Positions 1-5,602 of a DNA stretch of 6,000 bases are shown here, piece by piece. Source of the DNA: an uncultured Actinomycetes bacterium (GTDB lineage Bacteria; Actinomycetota; Aquicultoria; CAJVYJ01); contig CAJVYJ010000126.1 of NCBI GenBank assembly GCA_913009475.1, forward strand, positions 1 to 6,000, written 5' to 3'. The translations under genes and the position numbers were made by a program. The notes below the pieces were generated by a model. The model saw nothing but the letters and a program-made list of their open reading frames with translations, ran no database searches and had not been told where the DNA came from. The stretch's first letter is position 1, and every line of letters starts with the position of its first letter.

Positions 1-355
1 ATAATTGACCTTTTTCATTTAAATCGTCTTTATGGCCAACCGCTACTTCTTGCACAGTTATATCTACATTAGTCAAGTCATCATTACTTTGATTATTTTT
101 AATAAATCCGATTTTATCAGGAATAAATTCTAGAAAACCATCATTGATTTTACCTTTAAATATTTTATTCTTTCCATTTTCGCTTTCCGTGACTGTTACT
201 ATTAATCCGAGCAAACAATTCAATAAAAAAGTTACTTCCCTACCCTTATCTTCATCATTACCTTCATCATTATCTTTAAATATTTCATAATACTCTTCAA
301 GTATTTCTTTTGTTCTTTTTACAAACTCAATTTTGTATTTCTTCATTTCTGTCAT
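1..355 (-). CDS. HEPN-like protein, 5' part (runs off window start)
   Basis: An uninterrupted frame of 118 codons starts at ATG 355 and leaves the window at base 1, so only the N-terminal part is seen. The start is supported by GAGGA (363-367, minus strand) seven bases upstream; a second in-frame ATG lies at 346. The protein begins MTEMKKYKIEFVKRTKEILE and has a hydrophobic stretch at residues 40-56 (REVTFLLNCLLGLIVTV). From memory, this pattern of an 'FV.RT..(I/L)LE' helix followed by 'EVT.LLNCLLGL' resembles the HEPN family named after plasmid gene pEK499_p136. HEPN proteins are mostly RNases or toxin components. The usual catalytic R-x4-6-H motif would lie further on and cannot be checked. 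The gene is strikingly AT-rich, with many AAA, GAT and ATT codons, compared with the other genes here. The open frame is certain; the family is moderately likely. Confidence 0.7.
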   Translation of the reverse strand, partial: MTEMKKYKIEFVKRTKEILEEYYEIFKDNDEGNDEDKGREVTFLLNCLLGLIVTVTESENGKNKIFKGKINDGFLEFIPDKIGFIKNNQSNDDLTNVDITVQEVAVGHKDDLNEKGQL

Positions 356-432
356 TGACTTTTCCTCACTTTGAAAGCTCATTAGCGATACCTATTTTTT
401 CACTGCATAACAGCTATTTTTAACCTTCCTAT

Positions 433-438
433 ATTATA
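433..438 (-). promoter_or_regulatory. candidate -10 box for the HEPN-like gene
   Basis: On the minus strand this reads TATAAT, a perfect consensus -10, in an AT-rich stretch about 78 bases before the ATG at 355. No good -35 hexamer sits 16-18 bases upstream, so the promoter is only a candidate. It lies immediately next to the stop codon of the decayed remnant at 440, which would give the HEPN-like gene its own transcript. Confidence 0.3.
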
Positions 439-439
439 A

Positions 440-845
440 CTAACGTTTATTAAATAATACGACTGCTTGCCAAAAGTTACAAGTATAAGCGTCGGTATCG
501 TTCTTTGATTCGGACGCCGGCTCTTTCTTCTTTTTCGGTCGTTTGCGGGCAGAAGGCTGACGCTTTTTTGTCATTCTCAGCTTGACTTCCGAATCCAGGT
601 AAAGAGGTGCATTGGAGCCAAAGTTATAGCACTAAAAAGCACGGTTGGCCATCCGGCGTGACAGCCAAAGTATCAGTTGCAATAATTGCTTGTTTTTCGT
701 CTAATTGAATATAAGGGAAGATATTTAGTCCTTTTTTATTAATGCTAACGCCCAAGTTCAGCGGCGTTTGCAGTGTCTCGACCAAGCGGCGGCGGGTAAA
801 TGTCCGCTGGAACTGTTTGTTATGTGCCGTCCAGCTGACTATTAT
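440..845 (-). pseudogene. decayed coding remnant with frameshift, unknown family
   Basis: Directly after the TAA of the gene ending at 846, and in the same frame, an open stretch runs from 845 to a TAA at 624-626. It contains protein-like sequence (for example HNKQFQRTFTRRRLVETLQ and GLNIFPYIQLDEKQAIIATD) but no ATG or plausible start. A second frame then stays open from 631 to a TAG at 440-442 and carries a very basic tail (KKRQPSARKRPKKKKE). Joining them by restoring one TA pair near 626-628 (CTATAAC to CTATATAAC) gives a smooth read-through: LVL-YNFGSNAPLYLDSE. I infer a gene fragment that has lost its start and suffered a 2-base deletion. An alternative is that only a 44-residue basic peptide from ATG 574 is expressed, but no good ribosome site precedes it. 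I do not recognise the family. Nothing else is seen between 356 and 845 apart from the candidate -10 box. Confidence 0.45.
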
Positions 846-1877
846 TTAACCACGTGTAAACGATTCAATCCACCGCAACTGTTCTTTGGTCAACCCATCG
901 ATTTGCCTAAGAAGTTCTATGTTTAGCAAGCCATGCTGATCTCGCACGGCGATTACTCGATTAGCAGCATCAGCGTCAACTGGATATAATTCAATTAAGT
1001 CGTCCGCGGTGCAATTCTGTAAGCTTGGCGTCTCACTCGTCACTTGCCCGTCTTCAAAGTCACGGCGATACCAAGTTAGCGGCTCTTGCGAAATGTCAAT
1101 AAAAACTCTCCAGCGGACTGGATCGTGCGTGATTAGTTCGCTTTTCACAAACCTGAGTCGAACTTGATAAATGATCTCACTCGTAAGCGCCCCATTCTTA
1201 TAGGACTGTGAAAACCACCGATAGACCTTGCCTGGAACGAGTGCTTGAAGCTGATCTCGTGTTTCGCGCGATGTGTAAATCAAGTGTATTCGATGATCGT
1301 GTTCTCGGTAGTAGAGGCAACCGCTCTCCTCGTGTGACAACTTAATTTGATCAATCGATTCCTCGTGATGGTATGAATCAGAACTTGAGAGATCATACAG
1401 GGGTTCGAATTCTGCGTCCTGCCAACGCAATACATTCTCCGCAACAAACCCATAACAATAACTTGCGTCAGTTTTTTTCCACGGTCGCTGCAACACAGCA
1501 TAGCCATAGGGCTCCTCGTTTGGTTTAGATGGCAAATGCTTTGTAATCTCTTTAAAACGCTGAAGGCGATTTGCGTCGATCTTCATTCTGAGCGCATCCA
1601 GTTCTTGAGAAAAAAGAGAAATGCAACGCTCGGTTTCCGGAGCGATGCGTGCCAGCTCCACACGGGCAGGGACTTCAGTTAACGCTAGCGATGATCGCTT
1701 CCTATATTTAAAGACTGCTTCTTCGAAGGCATTGCGGCATAAGCGGACTGCGCTTTCGAATTGGTCAGTTTCAATCGCGGCTTCTGCGGCTTCGATGTGT
1801 TGCTTAATGATTGGATCAATAATAATTGTCACCGCCGGTTGTAAAATCCTCAATAACGCCAATTGAAAATTCCCCAC
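846..1877 (-). CDS. Unknown protein with C-terminal helix-hairpin-helix; 5' end replaced by IS21 DNA
   Basis: The longest open frame is 343 codons from GTG 1877, but residues 1-17 are encoded by the left end of the IS21 element (boundary at 1827). Native sequence begins at residue 18, so the true start and ribosome site are lost and expression is doubtful. Residues 22-62 look like a helical hairpin (HIEAAEAAIETDQFESAV), of the kind seen in HEPN-like or TPR-like adaptor regions. The middle (about 120-285) is probably beta-rich, with aromatic and charged patches, and I do not recognise it. Residues 289-340 resemble a ComEA-type helix-hairpin-helix segment (ELYPVDADAANRVIAVRDQH, then IDGLTKEQLRWI), which usually binds DNA non-specifically. 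There is no signal peptide or membrane helix. The stop TAA at 846-848 is followed in the same frame by a further open remnant. The open frame and the IS junction are well supported; the function is unknown. Confidence 0.6.
   Translation of the reverse strand: MGNFQLALLRILQPAVTIIIDPIIKQHIEAAEAAIETDQFESAVRLCRNAFEEAVFKYRKRSSLALTEVPARVELARIAPETERCISLFSQELDALRMKIDANRLQRFKEITKHLPSKPNEEPYGYAVLQRPWKKTDASYCYGFVAENVLRWQDAEFEPLYDLSSSDSYHHEESIDQIKLSHEESGCLYYREHDHRIHLIYTSRETRDQLQALVPGKVYRWFSQSYKNGALTSEIIYQVRLRFVKSELITHDPVRWRVFIDISQEPLTWYRRDFEDGQVTSETPSLQNCTADDLIELYPVDADAANRVIAVRDQHGLLNIELLRQIDGLTKEQLRWIESFTRG
1827..1877 (+). repeat. IS21 left end: terminal repeat plus subterminal copy
   Basis: This holds the terminal inverted repeat (1827-1849) and a second copy of the motif at 1855-1877 (ACGCCAATTGAAAATTCCCC). 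A weaker third copy follows at 1929-1946 (TGCCGATTGAAAG), and two direct copies of AATTGGCTAA lie at 1892-1901 and 1912-1921, exactly 20 bases apart. These are probably IstA binding sites. Confidence 0.8.
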
Positions 1878-1960
1878 CTAGCAAGTAGTTAAATTGGCTA
1901 AGTAACCTTAGAATTGGCTAAAGAGATATTGCCGATTGAAAGTAGGGTTGCTGTTGGTAA

Positions 1961-1966
1961 GAGGAG
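1961..1966 (+). promoter_or_regulatory. Ribosome binding site deciding the istA start
   Basis: GAGGAG lies 11 bases before ATG 1978. It favours this ATG over the upstream in-frame TTG at 1936, which has no comparable site and would start inside the subterminal repeat. Confidence 0.6.
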
Positions 1967-1977
1967 ATGAGTATTTT

Positions 1978-3177
1978 ATGATTCGTCAGATGAGAAGGGA
2001 AGGTCTTTCAATCTCAGAGATAGCCAGAAAGACCGGACGAGATAGAAAAACAGTTAGGAAAGTAGTCGCGGGTGATAGCCGGCCTGAGTACGGACCTCGG
2101 CCCGGGAAAGTCTCAAAACTAGATCCCCATAAGCCCTATCTTGATGAGCGCATGAAACTTGGCGTATATAATGCGGTTAAGTTACTGCGCGAGCTTAAGG
2201 GTAGAGGCTACGACGGCGGCATTACCATCCTTAAAGACTTTATAAAGCCATACAGGGATAAAGAGAAGGCTGTCATCAGGTATGAAACGCCGCCGGGACA
2301 GCAGGCCCAGGTCGATTGGGGCGTTTGCGGACGCCAAGTCCTGGAAGGCGAAACCAAGACAGTCTACTGCTTTTTAATGACACTTGGCTATTCCAGATAC
2401 GGTTATACCGAGTTTACTACTCGCTGTGATACCAGAGCCTTTATTCGCGCTCATATAAACGCTTTTAGCTATTTTGGCGGTATACCTAAGAGTTGTCTTT
2501 ATGACAACTTAAAAAGTGTACGACTGGCCACAGATGAAAACGGAGTCGTATTTAATCCCACCTTTTTAGACTTTGCCGACACTTTCGCCTTTGCCCCCAG
2601 GCTTTGCCGTCCGTACCGTCCCCAGACTAAGGGTAAGGTAGAATCCGGTATTAAATATATAAAGAACAATTTTATTCTCGGTGAGACCTTTGCAAGTCTG
2701 GAGGAGTTAAACAAACAAGGCCGCGATTGGTTGGAAATGGTAGCCAACATCCGCATCCACGGTACCACCGGCGAAGTGCCGAAAGAAAGATTAAAGGAAG
2801 AAAACTTAAATCCGCTCCGTCCCCATTTGGTATTTGATACCGCTCTTTACGCGCCCAGAAAGATTACCAGGGATTGCCTGGTCTCATATAAGGGCTCGCG
2901 TTACAGCGTTCCGCACCGATTTGCCGGTGCGCACTGTTTAGTGCGTGATCTGGAAAACGGCTACTTTGATGTCTTGGTAGACAACGAAGTTATTATCCAT
3001 CACCGACTCTCGGATAAAAAAGGTAGGACCATAATATCTAGGCGCGATTACGCGGGCATTAAAACTTCGGCCAAAAAACCACAGCCAAAACTGCCGCTGA
3101 TCGTACCATCGCCAAGCGTGGATGTAGAAAAGCGATCTTTGGATGTTTACTCTAGTTTAGTTGGTGAGTTATCGTGA
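1978..3177 (+). CDS. istA: IS21-family transposase IstA
   Basis: This is the DDE recombinase that cuts and joins the ends of the IS21 element, working with the IstB ATPase. From ATG 1978 the protein has 399 residues, a little shorter than classical IS21 IstA. Residues 1-30 form the family's N-terminal helix-turn-helix (MIRQMRREGLSISEIARKTG, then DRKTVRKVV), which recognises the repeated sites at the ends. The integrase core shows the three acidic residues: D113 in QVDWG, D176 in LYDNLK and E222 in KGKVE. The core is followed by the C-terminal beta-barrel region at about 295-345 (YKGSRYSVPHRFAG). The in-frame TTG at 1936 would add 14 residues outside the family's usual N-terminus, so I reject it. 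The last four bases overlap the start of istB (GTGA), implying translational coupling. No frameshift or lost catalytic residue is seen. No convincing promoter is visible upstream. Confidence 0.95.
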   Translation: MIRQMRREGLSISEIARKTGRDRKTVRKVVAGDSRPEYGPRPGKVSKLDPHKPYLDERMKLGVYNAVKLLRELKGRGYDGGITILKDFIKPYRDKEKAVIRYETPPGQQAQVDWGVCGRQVLEGETKTVYCFLMTLGYSRYGYTEFTTRCDTRAFIRAHINAFSYFGGIPKSCLYDNLKSVRLATDENGVVFNPTFLDFADTFAFAPRLCRPYRPQTKGKVESGIKYIKNNFILGETFASLEELNKQGRDWLEMVANIRIHGTTGEVPKERLKEENLNPLRPHLVFDTALYAPRKITRDCLVSYKGSRYSVPHRFAGAHCLVRDLENGYFDVLVDNEVIIHHRLSDKKGRTIISRRDYAGIKTSAKKPQPKLPLIVPSPSVDVEKRSLDVYSSLVGELS

Positions 3178-3953
3178 ATCTGCAGATGGAGCGCATAAGC
3201 AGTTACGCTAAGACCCTGGGACTTAGCCGCATCCCTGAGATACTTGATTCCATAGCCGAGAAGGCGGCCGACGACGATATCTCTTATACCGACTTTTTAG
3301 AGAAGGTATTAGAAGCGGAGAGCGCCGCCGCTAAAGAAAGGTCGATGACAGCTCTTCTTAGATTCGCCCGCCTGCCCTTTATTAAAACCTTGGAGGGCTT
3401 TGATTTTAGCTTTCAGCCATCCATCGATAAAAAGAAGGTCTTAGAGCTGGCGACCCTTAGATTTATTCACCAAGGTGAAAATATTATTCTACTTGGCCCG
3501 CCCGGAGTGGGCAAAACCCACCTGGCGGTAGCGCTGGGAGTACAGACGGCCGAGGCTTGTCACCGGGTCTATTTTACTACTATTAGCGATATGATCATGC
3601 GGCTCACCAAGGCATTTAATGAGAACCGCTTGCAGGAAAGAATGCGGGTCTACATTAGCGCCAAGGTCTTAATAATCGATGAGATCGGTTACCAACCCCT
3701 AAACAGTGAAGCCGCCGCGCTTTTCTTTAAAGTAATCTGCAAGCGTTATGAAAAAGGCTCAATTATCTTAACCTCAAACAAAGGCTATGGTGAGTGGGGT
3801 GAGATATTCTCCGGTGACAGTGTGATTGCCTCAGCTATTCTAGATAGGCTACTCCATCATTCGACAACGATTAATATTAAGGGAGATTCATATCGCTTAA
3901 AAGAAAAAAGGAAAGCCGGGATATTGAAAAGCTTAGATGAAAGGAGGTGTTAA
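3174..3953 (+). CDS. istB: IS21-family helper ATPase IstB
   Basis: IstB is the AAA+ ATPase, related to DnaC, that assembles on target DNA and stimulates IstA-mediated insertion. The frame of 259 residues begins at GTG 3174, overlapping the istA stop; an in-frame ATG at 3186 would give 255 residues and is a reasonable alternative. An N-terminal helical region (about 1-85) is followed by Walker A at 108-115 (GPPGVGKT), Walker B at 165-170 (VLIIDE) and a sensor-like ILTSNK at 198-203. The conserved tail (SVIASAILDRLLHHS, then GDSYRLKEKR) is also present. Length and motif order match the family. The gene is in an operon with istA and appears intact. Confidence 0.95.
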   Translation: MNLQMERISSYAKTLGLSRIPEILDSIAEKAADDDISYTDFLEKVLEAESAAAKERSMTALLRFARLPFIKTLEGFDFSFQPSIDKKKVLELATLRFIHQGENIILLGPPGVGKTHLAVALGVQTAEACHRVYFTTISDMIMRLTKAFNENRLQERMRVYISAKVLIIDEIGYQPLNSEAAALFFKVICKRYEKGSIILTSNKGYGEWGEIFSGDSVIASAILDRLLHHSTTINIKGDSYRLKEKRKAGILKSLDERRC

Positions 3954-3957
3954 GCTA

Positions 3958-4023
3958 TTGCCGGCTTCATTAAATCGCTTTAGAGAGCTTTTTATGAAAC
4001 CGTTTTTTAGCCAGATCAAGTAA
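3958..4023 (+). other. Short open frame downstream of istB with strong ribosome site
   Basis: AAGGAGGTG (3941-3949), inside the 3' end of istB, lies eight bases before a TTG at 3958 that opens a 21-residue frame ending at TAA 4021-4023 (peptide begins MPASLNRFREL). The Shine-Dalgarno match is better than that of istB itself. The peptide is not one I recognise, and the purine-rich run may simply encode the istB C-terminus (ERRC). I list it as a possibility only. Confidence 0.2.
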
Positions 4024-4044
4024 AATATCTTTTTTTGGCTAAAA

Positions 4045-4095
4045 CTGGGGATTTTTCATCCGGCGATTGTGGGGAATTTTAGACCGGCGTTGACA
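4045..4095 (-). repeat. IS21 right end: terminal repeat plus subterminal copy
   Basis: Read on the minus strand from 4095, TGTCAACGCCGGTCTAAAAT is the terminal repeat, extending through TTCCCCAC to 4069. A second copy lies at 4066-4045 (TCGCCGGATGAAAAATCCCC). It shares the 12-mer AAAATTCCCCAC (4069-4080) with the left subterminal copy (1866-1877). Confidence 0.8.
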
Positions 4096-5552
4096 GTACT
4101 AAGGAAAATGATACCCCAATCTTCTTCAAGCCTCTGACTTAGATTCTCAACACTATTAGAAGTTCCAAGGCAATCCTTAAGATACTCATGAATACTTTGT
4201 CTTTGTCCACTTTTGTTACCTTTAATAATAAGCCCGTTTAGAAAATCATTACCATTATATATTCCAGAACCACTAGCAGCAGCAAGCAACGCCTCTTCAT
4301 CGTTATTGTGCTCTTCAGCAAAATTTCGAGCCCAGTTTGAATTTGCTAAAGTCTCATGAACGAAACAGTTTGTCGTAAATAATAACAGACCATTTTCTTT
4401 TGCCGACAGCAAGAGATCTTTAATCGTTTCATGTTTTGGACTCCAGACGGCTAACAGGGAAATCAGAAGATTAGAGTCAACTATCAGGGCTCTCCCAGAA
4501 ATAAACGAGGTTACAAGTTCTTTACTATCTAAATCAAGCTTAAGAGCAGACGTACAGAAAAGACTTCGCCCAAGATGTTCTATTATTGCACGCTGTGGAG
4601 CGTTAGGACGACGTAGTAGCTCGATTACATAGTCGATGAAACGAAAGCGATGAACTGGATCGACTATACCAAGTGATCGCTGAGCAATTAGATCAAATAA
4701 GCTTGAGGAGCTAGTTTCAACGGGATTATGAATGATAGCTAGTCCAACTGCTTCTGCTGCTCGCTCGGAAAAAAGGTCAATAAGAACATTTTCCAGGATT
4801 TTGCCAACTTCTTGAACACCTCCAACTTTCATCTGCACATGTTCGGACAAATTCTGCCACAATTTTGCATATTTTCGTTTAGATATACCGACAAACTCGC
4901 TTCCTGAAGAAGTTATTGTGATCGATAAGTCGTCGCTTACTAACATACCCTCTTTATCGCATTCAGATAGGGCAGCGTCAAATAAGGCTTTGTCCGGTTT
5001 AACGCCAGCTTGTATTTTCATACTTTCATATAATTCTTTTTCGGTAAACCCGTCGGGTTGATCATCAAGAAATGCAAGAATCAAGGATTTCAAGGCAACT
5101 ATAATAATAGGTGAATTAGCTTCTTTTGTAGCGTCATAAACGTATAGGGCCTGCGCGAGGAGTAGTTTTTTAGGGTCATCAACAGTACCTGTCTGCGGCG
5201 CTTCTAACCATTTTACTACACTTGAGATCATAGCTCTTAGTTCCTCATGACCGTTCTTTGAACTATATCTGATCACATCAATGTTGTATTCTGACGCAAA
5301 TTTAAATGCGAGTTTTTCATCAGCATCAGCTACAGCAGCAATCACTGGGTTCTGTCGTCGAATTAAACTTGCTGCGCTTCGGGCTATCGATTGCAAGTCT
5401 GGATCTAAAAGACTGTAGCCTAGGATAAATACAGTGCTCGTGATTAAGTGCGATTCTATAAATTTCCGCAGAGGCTTGAACCTTTCTGCTTGCATGACGC
5501 GAGAGTAGTCTGTGTCGGTAAGTATAAGGTCACCGCCCCTCTGTGCCAACAT
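4056..5552 (-). CDS. SIR2-like and PIN-like fusion protein, truncated at both ends by IS elements
   Basis: The frame has 498 residues from ATG 5552 to TGA 4056-4058. It begins inside a SIR2-like domain. ILTDTDYSRV (10-19) and VFILGYSLLDPDLQSI (41-56) match the distal half of SIR2-type NAD-hydrolysing domains in anti-phage proteins, and NIDVIRYSS (90-98) follows. The N-terminal Rossmann motifs and catalytic half are missing because the IS3 end abuts codon 1. Residues 125-345 are helical, with a possible winged-helix part at 165-215. Residues 353-405 resemble the first half of a PIN nuclease: RALIVDSNLLISLL with D359, then FTTNCFVHETL with E400. The second acidic cluster of a PIN domain would lie near or beyond 480, where the gene is cut. 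The last 13 residues (from T486) are read from the IS21 right end. The GGGG run before ATG 5552 comes from the IS3 end. The product is very probably inactive. The SIR2 assignment is good; the PIN assignment is tentative. Confidence 0.75.
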   Translation of the reverse strand: MLAQRGGDLILTDTDYSRVMQAERFKPLRKFIESHLITSTVFILGYSLLDPDLQSIARSAASLIRRQNPVIAAVADADEKLAFKFASEYNIDVIRYSSKNGHEELRAMISSVVKWLEAPQTGTVDDPKKLLLAQALYVYDATKEANSPIIIVALKSLILAFLDDQPDGFTEKELYESMKIQAGVKPDKALFDAALSECDKEGMLVSDDLSITITSSGSEFVGISKRKYAKLWQNLSEHVQMKVGGVQEVGKILENVLIDLFSERAAEAVGLAIIHNPVETSSSSLFDLIAQRSLGIVDPVHRFRFIDYVIELLRRPNAPQRAIIEHLGRSLFCTSALKLDLDSKELVTSFISGRALIVDSNLLISLLAVWSPKHETIKDLLLSAKENGLLLFTTNCFVHETLANSNWARNFAEEHNNDEEALLAAASGSGIYNGNDFLNGLIIKGNKSGQRQSIHEYLKDCLGTSNSVENLSQRLEEDWGIIFLSTVNAGLKFPTIAG

Positions 5553-5590
5553 AGTTGAAACACCCCTTGTCTTAAATTAGTGTAGAGGGC

Positions 5591-5597
5591 AAGGAGG
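5591..5597 (+). promoter_or_regulatory. Ribosome binding site of IS3 OrfA
   Basis: AAGGAGG ends five bases before ATG 5603. It is a near-perfect Shine-Dalgarno match and fixes the OrfA start. Confidence 0.8.
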
Positions 5598-5602
5598 TTT
5601 TA

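Larger units (their letters stand above)
1827..4095 (+). mobile_element. Complete IS21-family insertion sequence, 2269 bp
   Basis: The element starts TGTCACCGCCGGTTG at 1827 and ends CCGGCGTTGACA at 4095. Read inward, the two terminal 23-mers agree at 18 positions without gaps and both begin TGTCA. Between them lie istA and istB in the family's standard order with overlapping stop and start. Each end holds further copies of a GCC(G/A)..TGAAAA(T)TCCCCA-like motif, as expected for IS21 ends, where the transposase binds multiple sites. The flanking bases (1819-1826 ataataat; 4096-4103 gtactaag) do not match, so the 4-8 bp target duplication normal for this family is not visible. The insertion cuts into minus-strand coding sequence on both sides. 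Both genes appear intact, so the element may be active. Confidence 0.92.

Noticed and set aside
1280..1507. Minus-strand open frame inside the HhH gene
   Set aside because: It overlaps the longer, protein-like frame on the same strand, has no ribosome site, and its translation looks random.
1621..1866. Plus-strand open frame antisense to the HhH gene
   Set aside because: It is a shadow of the opposite-strand gene and crosses the IS21 boundary.
1936..1977. Upstream TTG start for istA
   Set aside because: It would begin in a subterminal repeat, lacks a ribosome site, and adds residues not seen at the usual IstA N-terminus. ATG 1978 has GAGGAG upstream.
2499..2768. Minus-strand open frame within istA
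   Set aside because: It is antisense to the catalytic core of a clear transposase gene.
4005..4044. Inverted repeat TTTTAGCCA / TGGCTAAAA as an istB terminator
   Set aside because: The nine-pair stem is AT-rich with a 22-base loop and no T-run after it, so it is a weak terminator; it fits better as part of the IS end repeats.
846..5552. The two minus-strand genes flanking the IS21 element as halves of one interrupted gene
   Set aside because: There is no target duplication, direct joining of the flanks puts them out of frame, and the right-hand half ends inside a PIN-like domain while the left-hand half starts with what may be a native N-terminus. It remains possible only if DNA was also deleted.
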